A DNA stretch of 64,000 bases from Elusimicrobiota bacterium (GCA_019135865.1 JAGVVD010000052.1:231854-295853), one strand, 5' to 3'; positions 34,907 through 43,118 are shown, counted from the first letter of the stretch. Program-made: numbers and translations. The notes: generated from the sequence alone by a model not told the origin.

Positions 34907-36273
34907 GCAATGTTGTCTCCGGTCTCCAGGTAGAGACCGATCTGGAGGGAAGTTTCCGTTCCTGCGGGCTTGAGGAGAGGATGCGGTATTATCAGACCCC
35001 CGGGATCAGCATCACTATAGTGGATGACGGGAGGATTTCCTGGTCCGGCGGATTCGGTTACAGGAATGCTGACACCAGAGAGAAAGTCGAGGGGGATACG
35101 ATATTCCTGACGGGGTCGATAAGCAAGCCCGTTTTCTCTCTGGCCGTGATCAAACTCGTTGAATCCGGATTGATCGACCTCGACCGTGATGTAAATGGGT
35201 ACTTGAAAAGGTGGAAACTCCCCTGCAGAGGAGGGTGGCAACCGAAAGTCACGCTACGGCAACTCCTGAGTCATACTGCCGGGACGACGGTGCAAGGGTT
35301 TCCCGGGTATAAGCGCTCCGCCCCCATCCCCGGTATAGTGGAAATATTGAAAGGGGGCCCGCCATCCAATACGGACCCGGTTACGGTCAATATCATTCCG
35401 GGAACAACGATGCGCTATTCGGGGGGGGGCGTCACCGTTGCGCAACTGGCCATAGAAGATGCTGTAGGAGTTCCATTTGCTCGGTTAATGGAGGATGTCC
35501 TTTTCAGGCCTCTTAGCCTAAAGAACAGTTCTTATGATCAGGCTTTTCCGTCAAAACGCAGGAACAAGATCGCTCACGGGCACCCTTACCATGGGGAAGA
35601 GTTGAAAGGAGGATATCACATATATCCCGAAATGGCAGCCGCCGGCCTATGGAGTACCGGGCGCGACCTCGCCGTTTTAATGATCGAGGTTCAGAAGGCG
35701 CTTGCCGGTAAGTCCTCGTTCTTCGGAAAGAAAAGTATCGGAACCATGCTGACTCCCCAGAAAATAGCGAAGAATATGGGGCTGGGTTTTTTCATCGAAG
35801 GAGAAGGTTCCGCGCAGAGGTTCTATCATGGCGGATGGGACGAGGGATTTGTCGCGAAGTTCGTTTTCTATAAGCGCGGAGGAACAGGGGCCGTTCTGTT
35901 ATTAAATTCCAATTCCGGGGCCCCTATGATTAGCGAAGTTCTGCGATCCATAGCGATCGAGTACGGTTGGACGGATTATATCCAGAGCCGCCCAAAGGCC
36001 ATGCGTGCCTTTTCAAAGGGGCTGGAAAAGTACTGCGGAGCGTACAGATCCGAAACGGGCCTTCTGTTTGATGTTAAGAGCGTGGGCGCCTATCTACAAC
36101 TAAGGTTGGAGGGGCAGTCGCCGCTGAAGATCCTTCCGGAATCAGAAAGAAACTTTTTCTCCCCGGACCTTAATCTAAAGGTCAAGTTCGAAGCAAACCG
36201 GTCCGGTGGGATATCGTGTCTATCCGTTATTCAGGCTTCAAACTCCATAAAAGCGGAAAAGCAGCGTCGTTAA
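34885..36273 (+). CDS. Serine beta-lactamase-fold hydrolase/peptidase (class C type)
   Basis: 462 residues from the ATG at 34885, which overlaps the radical SAM gene; an alternative ATG at 34981 has a better ribosome site. The nucleophile motif SxxK is Ser78-Ile-Ser-Lys81 (GSISKPVFSL). The second motif is Tyr178-Ser-Gly rather than YxN, and the third is His315-Gly-Gly (FYHGGWDEGF). These are the marks of family S12 D-aminopeptidase/esterase-type enzymes. No signal peptide, so it probably acts in the cytoplasm. Its place between a peptide maturase and a peptide-binding protein suggests processing of the modified peptide. A small C-terminal beta domain (EKYCGAYRSETGLLFDVKSV) is typical of this family. 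Confidence 0.82.
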   Translation: MDEKKKIGNVVSGLQVETDLEGSFRSCGLEERMRYYQTPGISITIVDDGRISWSGGFGYRNADTREKVEGDTIFLTGSISKPVFSLAVIKLVESGLIDLDRDVNGYLKRWKLPCRGGWQPKVTLRQLLSHTAGTTVQGFPGYKRSAPIPGIVEILKGGPPSNTDPVTVNIIPGTTMRYSGGGVTVAQLAIEDAVGVPFARLMEDVLFRPLSLKNSSYDQAFPSKRRNKIAHGHPYHGEELKGGYHIYPEMAAAGLWSTGRDLAVLMIEVQKALAGKSSFFGKKSIGTMLTPQKIAKNMGLGFFIEGEGSAQRFYHGGWDEGFVAKFVFYKRGGTGAVLLLNSNSGAPMISEVLRSIAIEYGWTDYIQSRPKAMRAFSKGLEKYCGAYRSETGLLFDVKSVGAYLQLRLEGQSPLKILPESERNFFSPDLNLKVKFEANRSGGISCLSVIQASNSIKAEKQRR

Positions 36274-36280
36274 TCCCCGC

Positions 36281-37726
36281 ATGTTCGCATTTAGAAACCA
36301 GATCATTACCGAAGAACCTGCTATCGGTTTTTCATTAAAGGTTTTCTTCCATGGTTTCCTCTTTTTTTTGAGTCTGATCTCTGCTGCGCCTCTTTCAGCG
36401 GAGGAAAGGACCTGGGATGTTTTGTTTAGAGACATCCCTGTCAGGATAGCTGCCGCGGATGCTGGTCTTACTATGTCGTTCTATGTCTTAAAGCAGACTC
36501 ATGAGCCTATTCTGCGGACGGACGATGGCGAGAATTATTATTCCAGGATACTCAGTCGATGGGAGCGGGATCTTTTATCCCGTAATTTCGTGCTTTGCCC
36601 CGACACCACACTGCAGTTCGAGCCCGGTGAAAAGTTCTCGTATGATTTGTTCCTGTCCCAAATATCCAGCGCTACGCGGACTTTTTCTCCGTACTCCGAA
36701 ATAATCGGGGACGGCCGCTGCGTCCATGTGCATTTTACGAAACCAATGCGCCGTTATCTGGATTTCCTGACGCTGTACGAGCACGCGCCCACGATAAAAA
36801 AAGACGACATTATGGAGATAGGGCTAGGGGAATACCTTCCGGTTTCCGTCCGGCCGGAGGTCGTAATTCTTCGCAGAAAGAAGGAGGTCCCCAACGGGTT
36901 TGGTGCAGTAGTGATTCATAAGTACACCGGGCCCGGTGATCCTAACCTGACGAATCGGGGTATTGATGATTTTAACCGGATGCAGATAGCCTCCATTCCG
37001 GAGTGGGTTAAGCGGGAGTATGCGTATCTGGATAGCGCGATACTGCAAACGGTCGTGCTGATAGTCAACCATCCGGATAAGGATGTCCGAAGGATAGTTT
37101 ATAACTGCATGGACGTCGATTCTTTGCGTCACGCTTTATACCCCACATGGAAAGAGTTTGTAGACATCAGAAATGTGCTGCCCGTAGGGGTTCCCGGGGC
37201 CGTTCCCGGCAGGCCGACGCAGTATTGCGGGGAAGGCATACGTAAAAAAGTACAGCGCCCTCTCGTCTTTATAAATTTAGGGGGAGATAACGATAAACAG
37301 ATGGCCGCATTTATGGCCGACTTTGAGAAAAAAACGGGTATCCCGGTCTCCATAAAGAGGCTTCAGGACAAGGATATGTATCGAACCCTTTATCAGTCGC
37401 CGAGAAGATACGACCTGGTAATCGTGTCCATGGGCGCCGTTAGACCGGACCATACGGCATTCTTCGATTATCTTGTTAAACCTGACGGCTATTATGATTC
37501 CAGGATAAATAGGTTGGGCGTTCTTTACGAGCGCTTGCAGTTAGAAGGGGACCCGGACGAGAGAAATGCCCTGGGCGCGCAAATGGCGGAAATGCTTTCA
37601 TCGGAGCATGTCCTTCTGCCTTTACTTCAGGTCCACCGCCGGTTCTATTACCCGAGGGAGATAATTAACCTGACGGCGGGCAGGGGATTCCTGGAATATC
37701 CGGAGATCGCGGAGTTTAGATGGTAG
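36281..37726 (+). CDS. Exported SBP5-type (oligopeptide-binding) solute-binding protein
   Basis: 481 residues. An N-terminal hydrophobic segment (VFFHGFLFFLSLISAAPLSA) serves as signal sequence. The body resembles family-5 binding proteins: HEPILRTDDGENYYSRILSR corresponds to the 'yE.L...d..g...p.LA..w' block and FVLCPDTTLQFEPGEKFSYD to the 'f.LR.gv.F.dG..ftA.D' block. No ABC permease or ATPase gene is near. The next gene, overlapping by 7 bp, is a membrane histidine kinase, so this protein may present a peptide ligand to the kinase instead of to a transporter. Codon use is AT-rich (29 of 60 bases G/C at 36421-36480). Confidence 0.7.
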   Translation: MFAFRNQIITEEPAIGFSLKVFFHGFLFFLSLISAAPLSAEERTWDVLFRDIPVRIAAADAGLTMSFYVLKQTHEPILRTDDGENYYSRILSRWERDLLSRNFVLCPDTTLQFEPGEKFSYDLFLSQISSATRTFSPYSEIIGDGRCVHVHFTKPMRRYLDFLTLYEHAPTIKKDDIMEIGLGEYLPVSVRPEVVILRRKKEVPNGFGAVVIHKYTGPGDPNLTNRGIDDFNRMQIASIPEWVKREYAYLDSAILQTVVLIVNHPDKDVRRIVYNCMDVDSLRHALYPTWKEFVDIRNVLPVGVPGAVPGRPTQYCGEGIRKKVQRPLVFINLGGDNDKQMAAFMADFEKKTGIPVSIKRLQDKDMYRTLYQSPRRYDLVIVSMGAVRPDHTAFFDYLVKPDGYYDSRINRLGVLYERLQLEGDPDERNALGAQMAEMLSSEHVLLPLLQVHRRFYYPREIINLTAGRGFLEYPEIAEFRW

Positions 37727-39402
37727 TAAGTTTTTCGAGGATATTGGCGTACAATTGGCGGCACTACGCGGCGGCGGTGCTGGTGTTCGTCGCTTTCTGG
37801 CAGGCTTTTTCCGTGTTTTCCGCGGTGCGCGTGGCGGACGACAAACTGTTGACGGCGATGCGGCAGAACGCGGCGTACTTCGAGAAGGCTTTTCTGGAGG
37901 GGGACGTTTTCGAGACGCAGCGCATAATGTGGCGTATCAAGAACGAGGGGATAAAGCGGATCACCTTCCACCCGATACAGTTCGAGGGCAGCCGCTGGAT
38001 ATTTAAAGAGGCGGTGATCGGCAACCTCTACGACCGCCCCCGCGCCCAGCTGTCGCGTGATGTGCCTTTCATCTCAAACGGCGCCGAGCTGGGGCATTTG
38101 AAATACGTGATAGACCTGGTGGACGTGAACGCGGCGGTGTTCTCCCAGAACTATATCCTCTTCATCACCGTGGTTTTCTTCTTCCTCGGCCTTCTGGCGG
38201 TGTCCAATATGGGAGCCATCCAGACTTTGGTCGCCATCGAGAAGTCCGTCAACGAGATAAACGCCATAACGGCTTCTGGCCAAAGCGATATCATCCGTGA
38301 TTCTATAAAGAAGAATATCTCCCGCCTGCCTCCGGGTATCATCGGTACCCCTTTCGCGCAGATGACAGAGCGCATGAGCGGGGCTCTCGAACAGGCCGCT
38401 AAGCTTGAAAGCGAGTTGGCCGTGAGTAAGGCCGTTTCGGATATGGCCGCGCAGGTGGCGCACGATATACGCTCGCCGCTGGCGGCGCTGGGGGCCTCGG
38501 TGAAGGGGCTGAACGTCCCTGAGGAGCAGCGCACGCTGATAGACGGGGCCGTGGGGCGCATGCAGGGCATCGCCGACGACTTGCTGCGCCGTTACCGCGC
38601 TCCCGGCGCTGAGATTAAGGCAAAGGCGGAGACCTGCTCCCTGGCCGGTCTTATCGAGCAGGTCGTGGCCGAGAAGCGCATACAGCATAAGGAACGCCCG
38701 GGGCTTAATATAAGTTTTCAGAATTCCGCTGATGGGGCCAGGGCCGCGGTCGATCCTAAGGAACTCCAGCGGATAATTTCCAACCTGGTCAATAACGCCG
38801 TGGAGGCGCTGGACAGGGCCGGGTCGGTCGCTGTTACGCTGTCCGCTTATGACGGCAATGTGCTGATAAAAGTAGCGGACGACGGCAAAGGCATACCGTC
38901 GGAAATACTTTCAAAGCTCGGGCGGAAAGGGGAAACTCACGGGAAATCAGGCGGCACCGGACTTGGTCTGTACCATGCCAGGACTGCGGTCGAGAGCTGG
39001 GGCGGCAGTTTGGCTATAGAGTCGGAACCGGGTAGTGGGACCTCGGTCCTGATATCGCTGCCCGCCGCGGCAAAACCTGCCGCCGGTCTGCGCGCGGTTC
39101 TGCTGGATGACGATCCGCTGGTGCATATGAATTGGCGGATGGCCGCCAAGGCCGCGGGCGCGGAACTCAAGGCCTATAAAACCCCGCAGGAACTGCTGGC
39201 CGCCGCTGAAACCCTGCCGCGCGACATCCCTTTATATATAGATTCAGAACTCGCCGATGGCGCCAAAGGCGAGGACATCGCCGCCGAGCTGCACGACAAG
39301 GGGTTCTCCGACATTACCATGGCCACCGGCCATGGCGCCGATAAGTTCTCCCACCTTCCCTGGCTCAAAGTATCCGGCAAAGAGCCGCCTTGGTCTAGAT
39401 AG
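37720..39402 (+). CDS. Hybrid sensor histidine kinase with C-terminal receiver
   Basis: 560 residues. Two membrane helices (about 12-34 and 142-164) flank a roughly 107-residue periplasmic sensor domain. DHp domain with phospho-His248 (AAQVAHDIRSPLAAL), then HATPase with N-box (NLVNNAVEAL), DDGKGIP and GTGLGLY. A shorter receiver follows (RAVLLDDDPLVHMNWRM) with Asp508 (PLYIDSEL) and an end motif VSGKEPPW. The receiver could gate phosphoryl flow to the regulator at 30404. The start overlaps the binding-protein gene, which suggests a physical pair. Codon use returns to GC-rich here, so the kinase may be older than the block before it. Confidence 0.92.
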   Translation: MVVSFSRILAYNWRHYAAAVLVFVAFWQAFSVFSAVRVADDKLLTAMRQNAAYFEKAFLEGDVFETQRIMWRIKNEGIKRITFHPIQFEGSRWIFKEAVIGNLYDRPRAQLSRDVPFISNGAELGHLKYVIDLVDVNAAVFSQNYILFITVVFFFLGLLAVSNMGAIQTLVAIEKSVNEINAITASGQSDIIRDSIKKNISRLPPGIIGTPFAQMTERMSGALEQAAKLESELAVSKAVSDMAAQVAHDIRSPLAALGASVKGLNVPEEQRTLIDGAVGRMQGIADDLLRRYRAPGAEIKAKAETCSLAGLIEQVVAEKRIQHKERPGLNISFQNSADGARAAVDPKELQRIISNLVNNAVEALDRAGSVAVTLSAYDGNVLIKVADDGKGIPSEILSKLGRKGETHGKSGGTGLGLYHARTAVESWGGSLAIESEPGSGTSVLISLPAAAKPAAGLRAVLLDDDPLVHMNWRMAAKAAGAELKAYKTPQELLAAAETLPRDIPLYIDSELADGAKGEDIAAELHDKGFSDITMATGHGADKFSHLPWLKVSGKEPPWSR

Positions 39403-39422
39403 CCGGGCGAAAAGCCCGGTTT
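39402..39422 (+). terminator. Terminator overlapping the kinase stop
   Basis: CCGGGC-GAAAA-GCCCGG (39403-39419) followed by TTT. The stem begins right after the stop codon TAG (39400-39402). The T run is short. Confidence 0.5.
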
Positions 39423-39528
39423 CACCGCAACAGATTCTCCTCTGAAAATATTTTCACGCATTTTGCCTGCAAAAACGGGTAAAAACCGCTTTTTTTGCTC
39501 AAAAAAATGAGTAATTGCCGCCTTTTGC

Positions 39529-39544
39529 TGGCATTTAAATTGCT
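39529..39544 (+). promoter_or_regulatory. Sigma-54 promoter 2
   Basis: TGGCATTTAAATTGCT, identical to promoter 1, 52 bp upstream of the ATG at 39597. It is the only promoter signal seen before the secreted-protein gene. Confidence 0.85.
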
Positions 39545-39596
39545 CTATGCTCAACGTAGGCTGAAAGGCCAAAACTGAGAAGAAGGGGAAAAGATT

Positions 39597-40310
39597 ATGA
39601 AAAAAGGCAATATCCTTATAGCGGTGACAGCGATACTGACGGCGGCTTCAGTCGCCAGAGCCGGTGAGATCGAGTTGGATTTTGACGGAGGCAAAAATTT
39701 TGCCGCGCAGTCTCTTCACTCCATCTTTGCGGCTGGACACACTATAATACCGGAGGGGGTATTGGAGAGTGTGATTCCAGTGCCGGAGCCGTTGATCGCG
39801 AAGGAGGACCCGACTTTGGGGCTGCTTAACACGGATTGGGCGCATATGCCTTCGCAGGGGCAGATAGAGGTGCTTCCCGGGATTTTCATGGACGTATATT
39901 ATGCGGGTCAGGCACTGGTCGACCTTGAAAGAAGCCGGGAAGCGCTTGCGAAAATCAATGCCACGATTCAGGAGCCGGCGGTAAAATATCAGACCATGAA
40001 TACAGGATTCGGAGAGGCTCTCAGCCGCTTGGGTGCGGACAGGGACATAAGAGTTGTATATAATGGGAACAGATTGGGCCTGCAGAGAGTGGGAGTGTCA
40101 AAATGGGTGAGCGATGAAGCCCTTGCCGCGCACTCGGATCACTATGAAAGCCATCCGGAAACCCACGGCCACATCGAAGTCGCCTTTCCCGCGCATACTC
40201 TGACGAATGGGACAATGGGGGCAGCTTCCGGGACCCTTGCCGGAGCCGTTATGGGCGCGGTATATGGTTTCTTTCAGGACGTGAACGATTACGTGAGCGG
40301 CAACGACTAA
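39597..40310 (+). CDS. Secreted protein with DFDG/QSLH motif, paralogue A
   Basis: 237 residues, with a signal peptide (cut near SVARAGE) and strong ribosome site (AGAAGGGG). The mature N-terminus ELDFDGGKNFAAQSLHSIFA closely matches the paralogue at 42312 (LVDFDGSKGLKPQSLHDIFV). A PVPEPL stretch follows, then helices (AGQALVDLERSREALAKI), a His-rich piece (AAHSDHYESHPETHGH) and a glycine/alanine-rich C-terminal helix (GAASGTLAGAVMGAVYGFFQ) that could enter a membrane. It is controlled by a sigma-54 promoter and followed by a small membrane peptide gene 8 bp downstream. Family unknown; an effector or bacteriocin-like role is possible but unproven. Confidence 0.7.
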   Translation: MKKGNILIAVTAILTAASVARAGEIELDFDGGKNFAAQSLHSIFAAGHTIIPEGVLESVIPVPEPLIAKEDPTLGLLNTDWAHMPSQGQIEVLPGIFMDVYYAGQALVDLERSREALAKINATIQEPAVKYQTMNTGFGEALSRLGADRDIRVVYNGNRLGLQRVGVSKWVSDEALAAHSDHYESHPETHGHIEVAFPAHTLTNGTMGAASGTLAGAVMGAVYGFFQDVNDYVSGND

Positions 40311-40318
40311 AGGGGAAT

Positions 40319-40498
40319 ATGCAAGTAAAAAAAAGGAACAGGATAATCGGCGGAGTGATAGGGTTTGTTATAGGGACGCTAATGCTGATACAGGGTATAG
40401 GCAATAGTTGGATCCGGACGGCTGTTTTTGGGGCGTGTATCCTTCTGTTGCCATACCTGATACAGGCTGTGGAGAACAAGATCCGCCCCAGTCACTAA
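40319..40498 (+). CDS. Two-helix membrane peptide, 59 aa
   Basis: ATG at 40319 after AGGGGAAT, 8 bp past the secreted-protein stop. A basic start (MQVKKRNRI) precedes two hydrophobic helices (IGGVIGFVIGTLMLIQGI and TAVFGACILLLPYLIQAV) and a charged end (ENKIRPSH). Similar small peptides follow at 40625 and, truncated, at 40896. The pairing with the secreted protein suggests an immunity or anchoring role (inference only). The unit ends with a strong terminator at 40504. Confidence 0.6.
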   Translation: MQVKKRNRIIGGVIGFVIGTLMLIQGIGNSWIRTAVFGACILLLPYLIQAVENKIRPSH

Positions 40499-40503
40499 GC
40501 TAC

Positions 40504-40540
40504 AAAAACCGCCCTGCCTTCCAATTCGGGGCGGTTTTTT
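40504..40540 (+). terminator. Strong rho-independent terminator
   Basis: AAAAACCGCCC (40504-40514) pairs with GGGCGGTTTTT (40529-40539). It closes the unit of the secreted protein and the 59-aa membrane peptide. Confidence 0.9.
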
Positions 40541-40624
40541 CAATCACTCTTAGTCTTTCGTAGAAGTCCAAATCCATTTTGCTTCTCAAATTTTAGAGCG
40601 ATTTCCTGCAGAACAAGACTTTCT

Positions 40625-40807
40625 ATGCATATCAAAAAACTAAAATACGGTCTTTTCGGGGTGATCGCGGGAGCGGTGATAGTTTTGGCAATGCAGTTCT
40701 TTGCCCTGGGCTCCTCTTATTTAAGAATGGGAATATTCGTACTTTGCGCCGTGTTGCTTCCATTCCTGATAGCGCAAGTTGAGAATCGGCCGCGGTCCGA
40801 TCAATAG
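40625..40807 (+). CDS. Two-helix membrane peptide, 60 aa, paralogue
   Basis: ATG at 40625, but no convincing ribosome site or promoter. The product (KLKYGLFGVIAGAVIVLAMQ then MGIFVLCAVLLPFLIAQVEN) aligns with the 40319 peptide, most clearly at CxxLLPxLIxxVENxxRxxx. It sits directly after the terminator of the first copy, so it may be a duplicate losing its expression signals. Confidence 0.45.
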   Translation: MHIKKLKYGLFGVIAGAVIVLAMQFFALGSSYLRMGIFVLCAVLLPFLIAQVENRPRSDQ

Positions 40808-40891
40808 CGTGGGAAATACGGGGATCCCTCCCGGACTCAGGTCCGAACGGATCCTTTTATCAGGGGCGCATGTCCTGGGGATGTGCGCAGG

Positions 40892-40966
40892 GAATATGCA
40901 AGTAAAAAAAAGAAACAGGATAATCGGCGGAGTAATCGGGTTTGTTATGGGGACATTGATGTAGAA
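40892..40966 (+). pseudogene. Truncated third copy of the membrane peptide gene
   Basis: This piece repeats the start of the 40319 gene nearly base for base, including the upstream GGGAAT and the codons for MQVKKRNRIIGGVIGFV. It reaches a stop at 40962-40964 after 22 codons, about 95 bp before the IS30 element. The rest of the gene is gone. Partial duplication followed by decay or deletion explains it. Confidence 0.6.
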
Positions 40967-41060
40967 TTTCCGCTGGAAATAGACCAGGCATATTTGGACC
41001 ATGTGAAAAATAACTTAATTGTGTAGAATATCGCGACAACATATAAGGTGGTCGCTAGTT

Positions 41061-42116
41061 TCTAACGCAACACTTCCTGCTGAAAGACCTCTGCTGGCGT
41101 CATATATTCCAGACACCTTCTAGGACGCCCATTTATCTGGTCCTGCGCCTTCCGGATTTCTGACGCCGTCACTTTGCTGAAATCCGTTCCCTTCGGAAAA
41201 TACTGGCGAACCAGGCCGTTCGTATTCTCGTTTGTCCCACGCTCCCAGGGGCTGGCCGGGTGTGCAAAGTAAACCTGCATCTTCGTCTGCCTGGTAAACT
41301 TCAGATGCTCTGCCATCTCGCGCCCTTGGTCGTAGGTCAGCGTTCGCTTTACGCCTGCCGGATACGTCTTGATTGCCCGTCCGAACGCCTTCCGCACCTC
41401 TTTTGCCTTCCGGGTCTTTAACCGCACCAGAAGCAAGAACCGCGTCTTCCGCTCTACCAAACTGCCCAAGGCAGACTGCCGATTCTTTCCCAGCAGCAAA
41501 TCGCCTTCCCAATGCCCCGGTGTTTGGCGTGTTCCCACTTCCGGCGGCCGCTCGTCTATCCCGACCATCGCTTCCATCTCACGTCGGACATGGGCCGCAG
41601 GCTGCCCTTTCTTCCTGCGCTTTTTCCGTCCCTGCCTAAGCGCGCGCAAAAGCTCTTTCTTCAGTTCGCCACGGGGCATCACCTGCAGGTAGCAGTATAT
41701 TGCTTCGGCCGATATCCTCATAACCCTGTTATCAGGATAGTCTTTTCTAATCCGACTAGCAATCTGCCCGGGTGACCAGCGGATCAGAATCTTCTCGCGG
41801 ACATACTCCCACAACTTCGGATTGGCGTCCAGTTTCAGCTTCCCGCTGCGCCGCTTTGCCGCGTTTCGCCTGGCTCTACGCTGGGAGCGGGCGGCACGGT
41901 ATGTGTAGCGGTTCATCCATGCGCGGTTGATTTCCCGGCTAATGGTGCTGGGACTCCTTCCCAAGTCGCGGGCTATTTCGCGTATGCCTCGCCATGCTGC
42001 CAAAGATCTGCTGATTTCTTCCCGCTCGGCCAAATCAAGCCGCCGGTACGATGCACTTTTTCCCATTTAACGCTCCCTTTGATAACCCCTTTAGAGTATC
42101 AAAGTGTTGCGTTAGA
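41061..42116. mobile_element. IS30-family insertion sequence
   Basis: The ends carry a perfect 15-bp inverted repeat (TCTAACGCAACACTT at 41061-41075 and its complement at 42102-42116). Target duplication is at most 2-3 bp (TT), as expected for IS30. The single transposase gene fills it and its stop codon lies in the left repeat. It landed between the truncated membrane-peptide copy and a gene remnant. The transposase frame is intact, so it may still be active. Confidence 0.92.
41062..42066 (-). CDS. IS30 family transposase
   Basis: 334 residues. The N-terminal helix-turn-helix (LAEREEISRSLAAWRGIREI, ARDLGRSPSTISREINRA) binds the ends of the element. The DDE domain includes HWEGDLLLG (first Asp), TYDQGREMAEH (second Asp) and ASPWERGTNENTNGLVRQYF (Glu), the conserved IS30 pattern. 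The reading frame is full length with no disruption. Confidence 0.97.
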   Translation of the reverse strand: MGKSASYRRLDLAEREEISRSLAAWRGIREIARDLGRSPSTISREINRAWMNRYTYRAARSQRRARRNAAKRRSGKLKLDANPKLWEYVREKILIRWSPGQIASRIRKDYPDNRVMRISAEAIYCYLQVMPRGELKKELLRALRQGRKKRRKKGQPAAHVRREMEAMVGIDERPPEVGTRQTPGHWEGDLLLGKNRQSALGSLVERKTRFLLLVRLKTRKAKEVRKAFGRAIKTYPAGVKRTLTYDQGREMAEHLKFTRQTKMQVYFAHPASPWERGTNENTNGLVRQYFPKGTDFSKVTASEIRKAQDQINGRPRRCLEYMTPAEVFQQEVLR

Positions 42117-42132
42117 TTCTTGAGACCGCCTA

Positions 42133-42244
42133 ATTACTGTTTCGGCAGTGTCTCCAACCGGTAACCGTCCGGGTTCTCGTATAAATACCGGATGTATGCC
42201 AGGAAGTTTCCGCTTAGCAGCCTGTTACGCCCTGGGTGCAAGTC
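42133..42244 (-). pseudogene. Gene remnant beside the IS30 element
   Basis: The minus strand reads about 36 codons of convincing protein text (SGNFLAYIRYLYENPDGYRL, then ETLPKQ and a stop), preceded by an in-frame stop at 42245-42247. It looks like the 3' end of a gene cut off by rearrangement. It overlaps nothing intact and ends 16 bp beyond the IS30 right end, so the insertion may have been part of the event. Confidence 0.35.
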
Positions 42245-42247
42245 TTA

Positions 42248-42263
42248 TGGCATATAAATTGCT
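42248..42263 (+). promoter_or_regulatory. Sigma-54 promoter 3
   Basis: TGGCATATAAATTGCT differs from promoters 1 and 2 at one base and keeps the -24 GG and -12 GC with correct spacing. It is 49 bp upstream of the ATG at 42312. The IS30 lies about 130 bp upstream and may have displaced its enhancer sites. Confidence 0.85.
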
Positions 42264-42311
42264 CCGCGCTGGGCATAGCGGCACAAATAAAAAAGGTTAG
42301 GAGAAAAGATC

Positions 42312-42947
42312 ATGAAAAAGACCAGCATACTGATAGCGATGTTCGCGGTGATTCTCTCGACGGCTTCGACCTCTATAGCGGCGGAGCTCGTCGATTTCGA
42401 TGGCAGCAAGGGGCTGAAGCCTCAGAGTCTGCATGACATCTTCGTGAATGCTCACCCTATGGGTATCATCGAGGCGGATACGATTGCCCCGGTCCCCGTA
42501 TCAACCGTCTCTAATGAAGTATCCCCGGCAGCATATAATATGCTGGCTGCTTATTATGTTGCCCAGCCCAAAATCAAAACGCTGGTCGCCGGCTATTGTC
42601 TCGCCAAAGAAAATTCGGACGCCGTCGACAAGCTTTCAGATAAGTCAACCCGCATTCTTGCGGCCAACGGCAGCGTGGTTATAATCCGTGACGGTCGTCA
42701 GGAATGGATAAAAGACGCTGCGCTGGCCGCAAAAGTGGAGTCTGTCGCGTTCCCCATCAGTCAGCAGAAAAACCTGGCGACCATTGTGGTGGTCGGCACG
42801 GAACTTCTCAATGCGGCCACGAATAATGCCATCTGGGATGCCGTAGGCGATGCAGTTTCGAATATTTCGGAAGCTATGAATAGCGGTAACTACAACGACC
42901 CCAACGACACCAGCGACCATAACTGTGTGTCGCAGGGAACTTGCTGA
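42312..42947 (+). CDS. Secreted protein with DFDG/QSLH motif, paralogue B
   Basis: 211 residues with a signal peptide (cut near STSIAAE) and ribosome site TTAGGAGAAAAG. The mature start AELVDFDGSKGLKPQSLHDI matches paralogue A at 39597, as does the following IIEADTIAPVP (IPEGVLESVIPVP). The middle differs. The tail (AIWDAVGDAVSNISEAMNSG, then NYNDPNDTSDHNCVSQGTC) is helical then Asn/Asp-rich with a terminal Cys pair. It is driven by a sigma-54 promoter and ends at a hairpin terminator. Two copies with the same promoter point to a common response; function unknown. Confidence 0.72.
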   Translation: MKKTSILIAMFAVILSTASTSIAAELVDFDGSKGLKPQSLHDIFVNAHPMGIIEADTIAPVPVSTVSNEVSPAAYNMLAAYYVAQPKIKTLVAGYCLAKENSDAVDKLSDKSTRILAANGSVVIIRDGRQEWIKDAALAAKVESVAFPISQQKNLATIVVVGTELLNAATNNAIWDAVGDAVSNISEAMNSGNYNDPNDTSDHNCVSQGTC

Positions 42948-42956
42948 AAATAATAG

Positions 42957-42985
42957 TAGGGGAGGGCGCATAAAGCCCTCCCCTA
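42957..42985 (+). terminator. Terminator after paralogue B
   Basis: TAGGGGAGGGC (42957-42967) pairs perfectly with GCCCTCCCCTA (42975-42985); a TTTTT run follows only 13 nt later, so termination may be imperfect. Confidence 0.65.
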
Positions 42986-43118
42986 ATATAATACAAGTTT
43001 TTCGTTTCCTTATATCGAATTGAGACATAACCAGAAGCGGTTGATTGCACACTCGCTCTTGAAGTATGTAAAGTGCCTCTTGGACAATACGGGACGAATA
43101 GGATACTTAGAGAACCCA

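Noticed and set aside
34981..36273. The later ATG (34981) as the hydrolase start
   Set aside because: It has a better ribosome site, but it removes the first helix that is usual in this family; kept as an alternative.
40590..40625. A sigma-54-like TTGCT before the second membrane peptide
   Set aside because: The -24 GG element is missing.
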